This document shows positions 34,156 to 43,460 of a DNA stretch of 64,000 nt, one piece after another. The DNA comes from UBA2705 sp963977125. GTDB taxonomy: Bacteria > Pseudomonadota > Alphaproteobacteria > Micavibrionales > Micavibrionaceae. Where the stretch lies: assembly GCA_963977125.1 (NCBI GenBank), contig CAXBNJ010000007.1, positions 1-64,000 of the forward strand, written 5' to 3'. The translations under genes and the position numbers were made by a program. The notes below the pieces were generated by a model. It did no database searches and was not told the origin of the DNA. It worked only from the letters and a program-made list of their open reading frames with translations. The first letter of the stretch is position 1; each line of letters begins with the position of its first letter.

Positions 34156-35490
34156 ATGTCACTAAAAGATATAAAAGAATTCCAAGGTCAATTAGAGCAA
34201 CAAGGCGTAGATAGTAAACAGCCTTACATCATTGACAAAATCACAGCCGAAATCAAAAAAGATGCCGATAAAGAAATCGCCTCAATAACGCAAGGCGCCC
34301 TTTTAGATGTTGATATGGAATGTGAAGCTGACATTAAACGCCTTATCGCTGAACGCGACCTGCTCAAAGCGGCCCTACGCGAAAGCAAAGAAGCTGAGAT
34401 AGCAAAAAACGCCGATTATAAAAACCGTATCACATCCTTTTATGGTGTTGGGCAAATGCTCGCTAGCGCTATTTTAGACAGCCGCGCTGGACGTTATGTC
34501 CCTATGGACTGGAAAATAGAACAGAAGCTTGATGTTCTTGAATCCATTGATGTTGATCTTTATGATAACGAAACATATGCCACCTTGTTTTCCGCTGATG
34601 TTTGCGGCGTTGAAGACCTTAAAATCGACACACGCGAAGACTTTCAAGGCCAGCTCTATTTTATCGACACAACAAACAAGCATATTATTATCAAAAAAGA
34701 ATTCGATAAAACGCTCCCTGCCTATAATGCTCTATATGACATTGCCGATAATGATGAATTTTCATCAAATATGCTCGCCGCGATTACAGAGTTCCAACGC
34801 CGCATGGATGTTATCAGCCAAGATCAAAATATGAGTTCTAAAGAAACATATGGCCGTTTCTTTTATGAAATGGATAATGTGACTAAAGGCGCACCATTAA
34901 CCAGTAAAGATGAATTTGATGCTTTAGCTGTAGAGCTTACAAGCGCCGCTAAAAATGCTGATTTAGCGATCATTGCTGATTTATATACGCAAATCAAAAG
35001 CGCCAATTACGCTGATGAAAACTTTGTTTCTGCTATCCAATCCAGCAGCATTGCCCTTGAAGATAAAATCGAAGAAACAGCCAAGCGTTTCAACCAAACA
35101 CAAGATGAGATTTGTAGCGCAGCATTATCTGATGCCTATGTTGATACAATGCAGGATTTAGGCTCTAAACTAAAAGCCTATAACTACCAAATTAATATAC
35201 GCGATATACTCGGCAGCTTACACGCCATCAAAGCCCCTGAGGATAAGAGCCTAAGCAAGAGCTTTATTGAACAAGTCGAAGCCCTTGACTTAAGCGACGC
35301 GCGTTTAAAAACAGCAGGTATTTCACAAGACATTATTGCTGATCTCAACAGCCTAAAAGGGCAATTCGTTGCCGCTTTGGCGGATAATAAAGATACACTT
35401 CCTATTGAACGTGAAATTGGAACGCTGAGTATTCATGCGCACGCACAAATGGAAAGCAAATCCCTCATTCAACTCGTTAGAAAAGCATAA
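34156..35490 (+). CDS. Unknown coiled-coil protein, member 2 of a three-gene paralogous family
   Basis: A 444-aa soluble helical protein, function unknown. Charged N-terminal coiled coil (ECEADIKRLIAERDLLKAALRESKEAEIAK). Family blocks: DNETYATLFSADVCGVEDLKIDTREDF, then near the C-terminus LDLSDARLKTAGISQDIIADL, and the end HAHAQMESKSLIQLVRKA. All three match the 29679 protein in order and spacing. The ATG at 34156 is preferred; a GTG three codons upstream is in frame. It is followed after 5 bases by member 3, so the two form an operon. Confidence 0.85.
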   Translation: MSLKDIKEFQGQLEQQGVDSKQPYIIDKITAEIKKDADKEIASITQGALLDVDMECEADIKRLIAERDLLKAALRESKEAEIAKNADYKNRITSFYGVGQMLASAILDSRAGRYVPMDWKIEQKLDVLESIDVDLYDNETYATLFSADVCGVEDLKIDTREDFQGQLYFIDTTNKHIIIKKEFDKTLPAYNALYDIADNDEFSSNMLAAITEFQRRMDVISQDQNMSSKETYGRFFYEMDNVTKGAPLTSKDEFDALAVELTSAAKNADLAIIADLYTQIKSANYADENFVSAIQSSSIALEDKIEETAKRFNQTQDEICSAALSDAYVDTMQDLGSKLKAYNYQINIRDILGSLHAIKAPEDKSLSKSFIEQVEALDLSDARLKTAGISQDIIADLNSLKGQFVAALADNKDTLPIEREIGTLSIHAHAQMESKSLIQLVRKA

Positions 35491-35495
35491 AGACA

Positions 35496-36518
35496 ATGTC
35501 TCTATCTTATATTGAGCAGTATATTACGCAGACAGAGAATGCGCCTGAAGTCGTGAGCGAAACCACGGCTCAGACAAAGCCACATGATGAAGACACAGCC
35601 TATCATGATTTTTCGAGCGAGAGGATGTCTGAAGAATACAGCCTGTATAAGCAAAAACTTATTGATTTAGAAAATCAAAAAAAGCTGATTGAAGCGCAAC
35701 ATCAAAATGAGATGGATAAGGTCACTTATCTGATGCGCTTTCGTCACGTTGCTCAGCGCGTCGCTTTAGCCGTCCAGCACAGTTTTTGCGAAAAGCGTAT
35801 AGTAAATGTACAAAAATCGGTTATTGATAGCGTCAATTCACTGAGCAGAAATTGCGGTAATGATCTGGACGATGATAAAACCTATAAAATGCTGTTTTCA
35901 CAGATCTTTATAAAAAACGATCAAGTTAATATAAAAAGCAAAGCAGAATACCAAGCCCTTTGCCTACAGCTTGAAGAAAATAATGCACAAATAGCCAGTA
36001 ACGCTGTCTATAAAGCCGCAGAAAAACGCTTTGAAGCCATTAAAAACGAGCCCGCTGGCGACAAATATGGCCAAAGAATTATCGCTGGGTTTGCTGAAGT
36101 TGAAGATATTTTGCAACAAGGCAGCCAAACCATTGGTTTTGATTTAGACAGCGCCTATAACGCAGCCTTATCACGCTTTGATATTTACAGTGAAGACAGT
36201 TTTAACAGCAAGCTAAAATTGGCTTTGCGCAAAATAAGCGCCGTTAATTTGCTGCAAGACCTTGATCGCTTCAAACTGAATATTGGACAAGTCGTAACGC
36301 CTGAGTTCATTAAAGACTTAGAAACGATCAATATAAGCGCAGATCGATTTCAGCACGCCAAGCTGCCTGTTAAAAACGCCGAAGAGCTCAGCACGCTCAC
36401 GTCTTCTTTTATCGACGCTCTGCGCAATGGGCAATATAGCGGCGCGTATGCAAAAGACATTGCCTATATAACTCAAGAATTAAAAAGCCCGTCTTATATC
36501 GTCCATGGCTTGATTTAA
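35496..36518 (+). CDS. Unknown coiled-coil protein, member 3 of a three-gene paralogous family
   Basis: A 340-aa soluble helical protein, the most diverged of the three. It has a coiled-coil-like N-terminal region (EEYSLYKQKLIDLENQKKLIEAQHQNEMDK). Family blocks: DDKTYKMLFSQIFIKNDQVNIKSKAEYQAL; INISADRFQHAKLPVKNAEEL; and the end AKDIAYITQELKSPSYIVHGL. The VCG of the first block is lost. It directly follows member 2 (5-base gap) and is convergent with the kinase gene (28-base gap). Function unknown. Confidence 0.82.
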   Translation: MSLSYIEQYITQTENAPEVVSETTAQTKPHDEDTAYHDFSSERMSEEYSLYKQKLIDLENQKKLIEAQHQNEMDKVTYLMRFRHVAQRVALAVQHSFCEKRIVNVQKSVIDSVNSLSRNCGNDLDDDKTYKMLFSQIFIKNDQVNIKSKAEYQALCLQLEENNAQIASNAVYKAAEKRFEAIKNEPAGDKYGQRIIAGFAEVEDILQQGSQTIGFDLDSAYNAALSRFDIYSEDSFNSKLKLALRKISAVNLLQDLDRFKLNIGQVVTPEFIKDLETINISADRFQHAKLPVKNAEELSTLTSSFIDALRNGQYSGAYAKDIAYITQELKSPSYIVHGLI

Positions 36519-36546
36519 TCACGCCGATATCCTGAAGAAAACAGAC

Positions 36547-37620
36547 TTACCCTTGAGTGACAAAAGCGCCATCGCGTTTCATATCAAGCTGAATGGCTGT
36601 ATCAAAGTCCATATTATGGGCGAGCAGCCATTCATAAATAGGTTTAAGTATCGGGGCGCTCATATCTGTTTTGAATTGCTGTAAAAGCCCGGGAATGTAA
36701 TCCACATATTGCGGTTTCCCCATAAAGGCCAGTTGAATAAACTGACCAAGACAGCGGCTGTGAAACTGCGCAGATATAATCGCATAATGATCATCAAAAT
36801 CCGCGCGCTGCGCTGCGCTCATATCGACTGTGAAATCATCAATAATTTGTGCCTTTAACGCCGGATCAACCAGACGGCGCGCATCCCCCAATAAATTGAC
36901 GAGGTCATACACATACGAAGCCTGCATTGCCCCTTGAAAATCAAGAACGCCGCAACGATCCGTGCCGTGTTCATGGGGTAAATACATTAAGTTCATTAAG
37001 TGGAAATCTATATGTGCGAATACGCGTTTTTGTGGCGCGGCGGTTTGTTCAACCCTATCCCACAACGCTAGATATTCAGCGACAAGCGCAGGGTCTTGTT
37101 TTTGCTGTGCGGCGATCGGCAAATACCATTCAACCAAGCGACCACGTGCCGTGTGGACGTAGCTTTCGTAATAATCGGGTAAAGCCTTTGACGGCGCTAT
37201 ATTCTGAATTTTCTGGCTGACATTCGCCGCTAAGCGATAGGCCTCTTCTTGGCTCAATAAGCCAGAGTTAATCGCCTGATCAAATCGAACATCCCCGAAA
37301 TCATCCAGCAAGACAAAACCTTGCTGCGCATCGGCATCAATTACATGCGGGACTTTAATGCCCTGATTGGCTAATTCGCGCGATATAGAAAGCGTATTTC
37401 TTATTAAACTACCGGGATGAGCATCGGGATGGTCATCCCCTACGGACACGCATAAAATCACCGGCACATCAAAGCCGCTGACGTTAAGCCGATAATAACG
37501 CCGTGGCGCCATATCTTCGCCTATAGGCTCGATCACGTAATCTGTAATTGAATTTTTGGCTAAGAAAGCTGAAAGCCGCGTAGTATCGGACTCATCAAAA
37601 AGTTTAACTATGTGGTTCAT
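36547..37620 (-). CDS. Aminoglycoside phosphotransferase-fold kinase (AmgK-like)
   Basis: A 357-aa kinase of the APH/choline-kinase fold. The catalytic loop FAHIDFHLMNLMYL (HxDxxxxN) and the metal-binding DFQ in GVLDFQGAMQ are intact. An N-terminal PRRYYRL strand and FVLLDDFG hinge are also seen. In alphaproteobacteria such proteins are often AmgK, which phosphorylates anomeric MurNAc/GlcNAc in cell-wall recycling next to murU. Here no murU or tsaE is adjacent, so the substrate is open. Aminoglycoside resistance should not be inferred. A small unknown gene is 46 bases upstream. Confidence 0.8.
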   Translation of the reverse strand: MNHIVKLFDESDTTRLSAFLAKNSITDYVIEPIGEDMAPRRYYRLNVSGFDVPVILCVSVGDDHPDAHPGSLIRNTLSISRELANQGIKVPHVIDADAQQGFVLLDDFGDVRFDQAINSGLLSQEEAYRLAANVSQKIQNIAPSKALPDYYESYVHTARGRLVEWYLPIAAQQKQDPALVAEYLALWDRVEQTAAPQKRVFAHIDFHLMNLMYLPHEHGTDRCGVLDFQGAMQASYVYDLVNLLGDARRLVDPALKAQIIDDFTVDMSAAQRADFDDHYAIISAQFHSRCLGQFIQLAFMGKPQYVDYIPGLLQQFKTDMSAPILKPIYEWLLAHNMDFDTAIQLDMKRDGAFVTQG

Positions 37621-37666
37621 GAGATGGTTAGTATTTCTTAAACTATGGCTATGAATAGACGCTTAC

Positions 37667-38083
37667 TTAAGAGCGACCGCTATCATCAGGCTTAATGGGG
37701 CCCTTTTTAGCAATCATGTGAATCGCATTTATATGCTGCTGCGATGCTTGTTTTTTCTTTAAGCGCGGGGCGCTACGTTCGTGGCCGAAATGCGTGGTGT
37801 CTTGCCCCGCCATTGCGCCTAAAAGATTCTCACCAAAGCTGCTTGGCGACATATCCATTGCTGTGGGTTCTTCTGGCAAAGGTTCATCATCGCGATCCAT
37901 TTGCGAGATAACGCGGCTAACCGCATGAGCGGCAATGCCTTTTAAATGGGGCTTGGATAACTGCTGCAGTAACGTAAGATCCTCTAACGACCATTTAATC
38001 ACGAGTTTCTGTGCTTGCGCCGAATTACCATTGGTCAAAACCAAGGCATCTTTAATTTTATCTTCTAAATATTTACGGCTCAT
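37667..38083 (-). CDS. Hypothetical protein
   Basis: A 138-aa protein. Residues 1-60 are helical and look conserved (SRKYLEDKIKDALVLTNGNSAQAQKLVIKWSLEDLTLLQQLSKPHLKGI). The rest is acidic and then basic low-complexity (LKKKQASQQ). The N-terminal part resembles small uncharacterised alphaproteobacterial proteins; no function is known to me. Located between the kinase gene and phaR on the same strand. Confidence 0.7.
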   Translation of the reverse strand: MSRKYLEDKIKDALVLTNGNSAQAQKLVIKWSLEDLTLLQQLSKPHLKGIAAHAVSRVISQMDRDDEPLPEEPTAMDMSPSSFGENLLGAMAGQDTTHFGHERSAPRLKKKQASQQHINAIHMIAKKGPIKPDDSGRS

Positions 38084-38221
38084 GGCTCGCCTTTTCTTCG
38101 TATTTCACTCGCTGAATTATAAAAGCTACTCTAATAGAATGACACAAAAACGCCCTTTCTACAAATAGGATATGCAGAAAAAGAGCTAAAACCAAGCGAT
38201 AATACGCCGCAAAAGCGCTGC

Positions 38222-38698
38222 TTATTTTTGAGTTTTATTAACGTCCAGACCAGTAAATGTCTTCATTGTGCGCTGGAATATATCAATATTCATTTTGTTC
38301 ATTTCTTCAAATGTACCAAATGGAAACGCGCCGCCAAATGAGGTGTTCAATTGACCTTGGAATTGTTCTTGGTTCGCTTTGAACACTTCCATTGTTTGTT
38401 CGAGATAATTCGGAATAACGCCCCCAACACTATCGCCATAATAGCCGATAAGGTCTTTTAGGAAGTTAATCGGCAATAGGTTTTCGCCTTTTGATTCTTG
38501 CTCCATGATAATTTGCGTCAAAACTTGGCGCGTAATATCATCGCCAGATTTGGCATCAACAACCACAAAATCATAGCCTTCCTTGACCATGTCGCATAGA
38601 TCTTCAAGCGTCACGTAAGAACTGCGCCCTGTGTCATATAGACGTCTATTCGCATATTTTTTTACAACTGTCGGTGAATCTGTTTTTGCCTTAGCCAT
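38222..38698 (-). CDS. phaR: Polyhydroxyalkanoate synthesis regulator PhaR
   Basis: Represses PHA granule genes and binds polymer. The 158-aa protein has the diagnostic N-terminal PHB/PHA accumulation regulator DNA-binding domain: KKYANRRLYDTGRSSYVTLEDLCDMVKEGYDFVVVDAKSGDDITRQVLTQII. The regulator domain follows with LLPINFLKDLIGYYGDSV. GGAGG sits five bases before the ATG. Divergent from the phaC-like gene, with a TGCACA / TGTGCA dyad between them. Confidence 0.96.
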   Translation of the reverse strand: MAKAKTDSPTVVKKYANRRLYDTGRSSYVTLEDLCDMVKEGYDFVVVDAKSGDDITRQVLTQIIMEQESKGENLLPINFLKDLIGYYGDSVGGVIPNYLEQTMEVFKANQEQFQGQLNTSFGGAFPFGTFEEMNKMNIDIFQRTMKTFTGLDVNKTQK

Positions 38699-38767
38699 AG
38701 TAGCCTCCCCTAAAAAGAATAAGCGTTCATAAATTATAGTGCTCGTACAAAAATTATGTTGCTATTA

Positions 38768-38803
38768 TGCACAAAATCACAAAAAGTAAAACAACAATGT
38801 GCA
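38768..38803. promoter_or_regulatory. TGCACA...TGTGCA dyad between phaR and the phaC-like gene
   Basis: Arms TGCACA (38768-38773) and TGTGCA (38798-38803), 24 bases apart, within the divergent control region. PhaR of Paracoccus binds TGC-rich sites, so this is a possible operator; the match is weak evidence. Confidence 0.35.
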
Positions 38804-38864
38804 TCATGAATGCGTAACCTCGTCATCAACCATCCTTAAAGAGCATAAAATAAGTAGAAATATA

Positions 38865-39968
38865 ATGAGACGCGGCCCACTACCGATAATGATGCACTTA
38901 GCCTTAATGGCCCTTAGTCCCGATAAAATGAAGGACATTTTAACAGGCCTGCATAATTACCATCACCATCCCTATAAACGCGTTGACGCCCTCAAAGCCC
39001 TACCCTGCGTTTGGCAATCAGGTGAAGTGCGTTTACTGCATGCCAAAGCGGCACAAAGCACACTCAAATCAGCAGAAGACGCATCAGAAAAAGCCCCCAT
39101 ATTCATTATCCCTTCTTTTATTAATGGCTCAGAAATTCTTGACCTCACGCAAGAGCGCTCATTAATGCGCTGGCTCGCCGCACAAGGTCATGATTGCTAC
39201 CTTCTTGATTGGGGGGACTTAACGCAAGATAAAGCGGGCACAAGCTTATCTGATTTAATAATGCAGCGCTTAATACCGGCTTTCACCTATGTAAGCCAGA
39301 ATCATTCATCGCCGCCCGTCATTATGGGCTATTGTCTTGGCGGTAATTTCGCCCTTGCGCTCGCCGCCTTAAAAAGCGCAGCATTTTCTAAATTGATCCT
39401 GCTCGCGACGCCATGGGATTTTCATCATGTCGATAACAGCCTGCGGCCTTTATTGCTTGGCGCTGAGCATAATGTCAAAGCCCGCGCTTCTGAAAATGGC
39501 GCGATTACGACCGATTACTTACAATCCCTTTTTGTGCAAACTGACCTTGCCCAAAGCGCAAAAAAATATGCTTATTTTGGCGGTTTAGATCAAAATACCG
39601 ATGCTGCTGCACAATTTGTCGCCACCGAAGATTGGGTAAATGGTGGGCAGCCCATCCCCGCAAAGCTGATACTAGAATGCATTAGTATTTTTTACAAAGA
39701 TAATGTCACGATGAATAGTCAATGGTACATCAACGAGGGCGGCGATGGTGACACGCTTATCGACCTTACAAACATTACCAATTCCGCTCTGATTTTCACA
39801 CCGCTTAATGACTCAATCGTCCCTCATGCAAGCGCCACCGCGCTTAGTCCCTTTCTAAAACAAGCCACGCGCATTGATATTGATACGGGCCATATTGGTA
39901 TGTTAGTCGGGCGGCACGCAAAAAAACTCTGTTGGCAGCCTATATTAGCATTCATTAAAGCACCTTAA
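38865..39968 (+). CDS. PhaC-like polyhydroxyalkanoate synthase / alpha/beta hydrolase
   Basis: Likely polymerises or handles hydroxyacyl-CoA. From the ATG at 38865 the protein has 367 aa, the size of class III PhaC or short PhaC-like hydrolases. It starts with the family RRGPLP..HLAL and has the catalytic Cys in the lipase-like box MGYCLGGN, the Asp in PLNDSIVPH and His in DTGHIGMLVG. YLLDWGD is also PhaC-like. The frame extends 22 codons to a GTG at 38799, but that would overlap the phaR-phaC dyad and lacks a ribosome binding site. Directly upstream of phaA and phaB. Confidence 0.85.
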   Translation: MRRGPLPIMMHLALMALSPDKMKDILTGLHNYHHHPYKRVDALKALPCVWQSGEVRLLHAKAAQSTLKSAEDASEKAPIFIIPSFINGSEILDLTQERSLMRWLAAQGHDCYLLDWGDLTQDKAGTSLSDLIMQRLIPAFTYVSQNHSSPPVIMGYCLGGNFALALAALKSAAFSKLILLATPWDFHHVDNSLRPLLLGAEHNVKARASENGAITTDYLQSLFVQTDLAQSAKKYAYFGGLDQNTDAAAQFVATEDWVNGGQPIPAKLILECISIFYKDNVTMNSQWYINEGGDGDTLIDLTNITNSALIFTPLNDSIVPHASATALSPFLKQATRIDIDTGHIGMLVGRHAKKLCWQPILAFIKAP

Positions 39969-39994
39969 ATTAAGACTAAAGGCCATATTAAGCC

Positions 39995-40022
39995 TTGAAA
40001 AAAAAGCGGGTACTGCTACATT
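39995..40022 (+). promoter_or_regulatory. Candidate promoter of phaAB
   Basis: TTGAAA (39995-40000), 16 bases, TACATT (40017-40022), about 40 bases before the phaA start and its GGAGG. Confidence 0.5.
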
Positions 40023-40061
40023 CAATCAACTATTTTTTTAGCATTTTTTGGAGGGCTCATC

Positions 40062-41273
40062 ATGTCGAATCAAGATCCTATCGTTATTGTATCCGCAAAA
40101 AGAACGGCCATTGGCACATTTGGCGGCAGTCTATCAAAGCTAAAAGCCAGCGACCTTGGCGGTCAGATAATCTCTGCCGTTTTAAGTGATTGCGCCGTCG
40201 GCGCCAATGAAGTTGATGATGTTATAATGGGGCAAGTCCTCACGGCTGCTGCAGGTCAAAACCCTGCGCGTCAAAGCGCCATAAATGCAAAAATTCCTGA
40301 AGAGAAAACCGCACTAACGATTAACCAAGTTTGTGGGTCAGGCCTCCGTAGCGTCGCACTCGGTATGCAAGCCATTTTGGCGGGTGACAGCACGATCGTT
40401 GTCGCGGGCGGCCAAGAAAACATGTCTCTTGCTCCTCACGCTATGCATATGCGCGATGGTACAAAAATGGGCCCAGGCACATTGGGCGATACAATGATTA
40501 TTGACGGCCTATGGGATGTTTATAATGATTACCATATGGGTATCACTGCCGAAAATATTGCTGAAAAATACCAAATCACGCGCCAAGATCAAGATAACTT
40601 TGCCGCCTCTTCACAGCAAAAAACTGAAAAAGCGATCGCTGCGGGCAAATTCAAATCAGAGATTGTCCCGATCACTGTTAAACAACGCAAAAGCGAATTT
40701 GTGTTCGATCAAGATGAGTTCCCCCGCGCAGGCGTAACAGTTGAAGGCCTATCAGCGCTGCGCCCTGCATTTAAAAAAGATGGCTCCGTCACAGCCGCCA
40801 ATGCATCAGGCCTTAATGATGGCGCTGCCGCCGTTGTACTGATGCGCGAGAGTGAAGCCCTTAAACGTGGCCTTGAGCCGCTTGGCCGCATTGCCTCATG
40901 GGCAACAGCCGGCGTTGACCCAAGCCTTATGGGTACGGGCCCAATCCCTGCATCAAAACGCGCTTTAGAAAAAGCCGGTTGGAGCATTGCTGATTTAGAC
41001 CTTATTGAATCAAACGAAGCTTTCGCCGCACAAGCCTGCTGCGTTATGAAAGAATTGGCACTTGATCCTGAAAAGGTCAATGTTAATGGCGGCGCGATTG
41101 CACTGGGGCACCCGATTGGCGCCTCAGGTACGCGCGTTTTGGTGACTTTATTACATGAAATGGCACGCAGTGATGCACATAAAGGCCTTGTAACGCTTTG
41201 TATCGGTGGCGGTATGGGCATTGCAATGTGCATTGAACGCCCCGAAGGTCACAATTGGAAAAAACTGGCTTAA
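40062..41273 (+). CDS. phaA: Acetyl-CoA C-acetyltransferase (beta-ketothiolase)
   Basis: Condenses two acetyl-CoA to acetoacetyl-CoA, the first step of PHB synthesis. The 403-aa thiolase has the acyl-accepting Cys in NQVCGSGLRSVALG, GGQENMSLAPH, the NASGLNDGAAAVVLM segment, NEAFAAQ, and the catalytic His and Cys in ALGHPIGASGTR and LCIGGGMGIAM. GGAGG lies nine bases before the ATG. Followed by phaB after 80 bases. Confidence 0.96.
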   Translation: MSNQDPIVIVSAKRTAIGTFGGSLSKLKASDLGGQIISAVLSDCAVGANEVDDVIMGQVLTAAAGQNPARQSAINAKIPEEKTALTINQVCGSGLRSVALGMQAILAGDSTIVVAGGQENMSLAPHAMHMRDGTKMGPGTLGDTMIIDGLWDVYNDYHMGITAENIAEKYQITRQDQDNFAASSQQKTEKAIAAGKFKSEIVPITVKQRKSEFVFDQDEFPRAGVTVEGLSALRPAFKKDGSVTAANASGLNDGAAAVVLMRESEALKRGLEPLGRIASWATAGVDPSLMGTGPIPASKRALEKAGWSIADLDLIESNEAFAAQACCVMKELALDPEKVNVNGGAIALGHPIGASGTRVLVTLLHEMARSDAHKGLVTLCIGGGMGIAMCIERPEGHNWKKLA

Positions 41274-41353
41274 ATAATATTAAAGTTAGATGTGCTTACG
41301 CGTTGCTTAAAATTATTTTTATTAAAACATTTTAAATTGAAGAGGATAATACA

Positions 41354-42079
41354 ATGAGCAAAGTGGCTATTGTAACAGGCGGAACGCGCGGCATTGGTCT
41401 TGAAATCACACGCAGCCTTATAAAAGCGGGGTATCAAGTTGCGGCCATTTACGCCCATGACAGCGAAGCGGCCGCAAAATGTGAGGCTGATACGGGCGCG
41501 AAAGCCTATAAATTAGATGTCTCGAATTACGAAGACTGCGCAAGCATCGAGAAACAAATTGAGGCTGATTTAGGCGCGATTGATGTTTTAGTCAATAATG
41601 CCGGCATAACGCGCGATGGCATGATGCATAAAATGGCGCCTGCTGACTGGCACAGCGTCATAGAGACCAATTTAACCTCATGCTTTAATATGTGCCATGC
41701 GGTTATCACAGGCATGCGCGCACGCGGTTATGGGCGAATAATCAATATTAGCTCAATTAACGGTCAAAAAGGCCAAATGGGACAATCTAATTACGCCGCG
41801 GCCAAAGCGGGTATATTGGGGTTCACGAAATCCCTTGCGTTAGAAAGCGCTGCAAAAGGCATTACCGTTAATGCCATTTGCCCAGGCTATATTGCAACCG
41901 ACATGACCACCCATATTGATCCGAAAATTTTAGACTCGATTATCGGACAAATTCCAGCGGGTCGCATGGGACATCCAGAAGAGATTGCAGAAATGGTCGT
42001 CTATTTATGTTCTGATAAGTCAGGTTTCATTAACGGATCAACCTTCTCAATCAATGGTGGTCAATATATGGCCGCCTAA
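41354..42079 (+). CDS. phaB: Acetoacetyl-CoA reductase
   Basis: Reduces acetoacetyl-CoA to 3-hydroxybutyryl-CoA, usually with NADPH. The 241-aa short-chain dehydrogenase has VTGGTRGIGLEI for cofactor binding, VNNAGITRDGMMHKM, catalytic Ser in INISSINGQKGQMGQ and YAAAKAG (Tyr and Lys). GITRD..F/MHKM and GQKGQ..QTNY-like segments are typical of PhaB, separating it from FabG. It completes the PHB pathway with the adjacent phaA and phaC-like genes. Confidence 0.95.
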   Translation: MSKVAIVTGGTRGIGLEITRSLIKAGYQVAAIYAHDSEAAAKCEADTGAKAYKLDVSNYEDCASIEKQIEADLGAIDVLVNNAGITRDGMMHKMAPADWHSVIETNLTSCFNMCHAVITGMRARGYGRIINISSINGQKGQMGQSNYAAAKAGILGFTKSLALESAAKGITVNAICPGYIATDMTTHIDPKILDSIIGQIPAGRMGHPEEIAEMVVYLCSDKSGFINGSTFSINGGQYMAA

Positions 42080-42218
42080 TGTAAAGCGCGCTAATCTGTT
42101 GAAAACATCTATTGTTAAATGAAGAAAAATGCGGCTTTATAACGGGTTGTTAAAGCCTGTCTATTGCCCTAAAGCTATAAGACAAAGATAATTAAAAATA
42201 AAAAAGAGAGTTGCTCTA

Positions 42219-43451
42219 GTGATCAAAAAAATACCCCTAACAGAATTCATCATTCTGATGGCGCTGCTTATGTCCTTACCTGCATTGGCTATCGATTCAG
42301 TCTTACCTGCTTTTCCTATGATGATCGACTCCCTTAAAGTAAGCGCTGATAATCAAATTCAGTTCGTAATTAGCATTTTATTTTTAGGGCTCATATTAGG
42401 CCAATTATTATTCGGCCCAATATCTGATAGTTTTGGCCGTAAAACCGGCATCTTAATTGGGTTATTGATTTTTATTTTTGGTAGCATACTCAGCCTTGTG
42501 GCTCCGAACTTCGAAGTCATGCTCCTTGGACGTTTTCTTCAAGGTGTTGGCGCTGCCGCCTCACGCGTGATTTGCGTCGCTATTGCGCGCGACCTATATC
42601 ATGGCCGTGATATGGCACGGATCATGTCTTATATTATGGCAGTGTTTATTTTTGTGCCCGTTATTGCCCCAATTATTGGGCAAGGCGTTTTACTGGTGTC
42701 GCATTGGCGCACATTATTTGCGCTTTATATGTTGGTCGCCTTTATCTCTATTTATTGGATGAACAAGCGCTTACCTGAAACACTCACAGAAGAAAACCGT
42801 AAAGCCTTTACCTTTAAAGTTATCAAGGCCGATATTTATGCTGTTTTGAGTAACAAAATCACCATGGGCTATACGTGCTGCTCAGGCCTCGTCTTTGGTG
42901 GATTTACGGGCTATTTAATGTCCGCACAGCAAATATTCCAAGATTTTTATAATGTCGGTGAGATGTTCTCCCTCTATTTCGCTATATCTGCACTATCTAT
43001 CGGCGTCGCGTCTTGGGTGAATGGCAAAATCGTTAATCATGTCGGTATGCGCCGCATCTGCCATTATGCGCTTATTGGTATAATGGTTACTTCGACAGCT
43101 TTTCTCATGATATTTGACCTGCATGACCCGCAGACACCATTGCTGGCCTATATGATTTTTGCGGCAATCATATTCTTTTGTAACGGCATGTTATTTGGCA
43201 ATTTAAACAGCCTCGCTATGGAGCCTATGGGTAAGCAAGCTGGCACGGCCTCTGCGATTAGTGGCAGCTTAGCCACCGCCATTGCGGTCGCTGCGGGTAC
43301 AATAATTGGTCAATCTTACGCCCATGCCCTAACCCCACTTGTCTATGGGTTTTTAGGCATGGCTATTCTGACCTTTATTTTGCATTTGTTTTTAGATAAA
43401 GCGATGAGAAGAATTGAAGCCTCTATATCAACATTAGAAGCGCAATATTAG
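42219..43451 (+). CDS. Bcr/CflA-type MFS drug exporter
   Basis: A 410-aa major facilitator with about 12 membrane helices. TM1 holds the LPALAIDSVLPAFPMM segment of the Bcr/CflA drug:H+ antiporters. Motif A reads GPISDSFGRKTGILIG between TM2 and TM3. GRFLQGVGAAASRV lies in TM4-5. Start is GTG at 42219 with AGAGAG nearby; no earlier ATG fits. It is convergent with the AsmA gene (9-base gap). Substrate cannot be told from sequence. Confidence 0.9.
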   Translation: MIKKIPLTEFIILMALLMSLPALAIDSVLPAFPMMIDSLKVSADNQIQFVISILFLGLILGQLLFGPISDSFGRKTGILIGLLIFIFGSILSLVAPNFEVMLLGRFLQGVGAAASRVICVAIARDLYHGRDMARIMSYIMAVFIFVPVIAPIIGQGVLLVSHWRTLFALYMLVAFISIYWMNKRLPETLTEENRKAFTFKVIKADIYAVLSNKITMGYTCCSGLVFGGFTGYLMSAQQIFQDFYNVGEMFSLYFAISALSIGVASWVNGKIVNHVGMRRICHYALIGIMVTSTAFLMIFDLHDPQTPLLAYMIFAAIIFFCNGMLFGNLNSLAMEPMGKQAGTASAISGSLATAIAVAAGTIIGQSYAHALTPLVYGFLGMAILTFILHLFLDKAMRRIEASISTLEAQY

Positions 43452-43460
43452 CAGCGTAAT

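Noticed and set aside
36547..37620. Aminoglycoside resistance gene
   Set aside because: The fold family includes such enzymes, but the sequence resembles chromosomal sugar kinases of alphaproteobacteria and there is no mobile context.
40709..41233. 174-codon minus-strand frame opposite phaA
   Set aside because: Shadow of the conserved thiolase gene; Ser/Pro/Arg-rich translation typical of an antisense frame.
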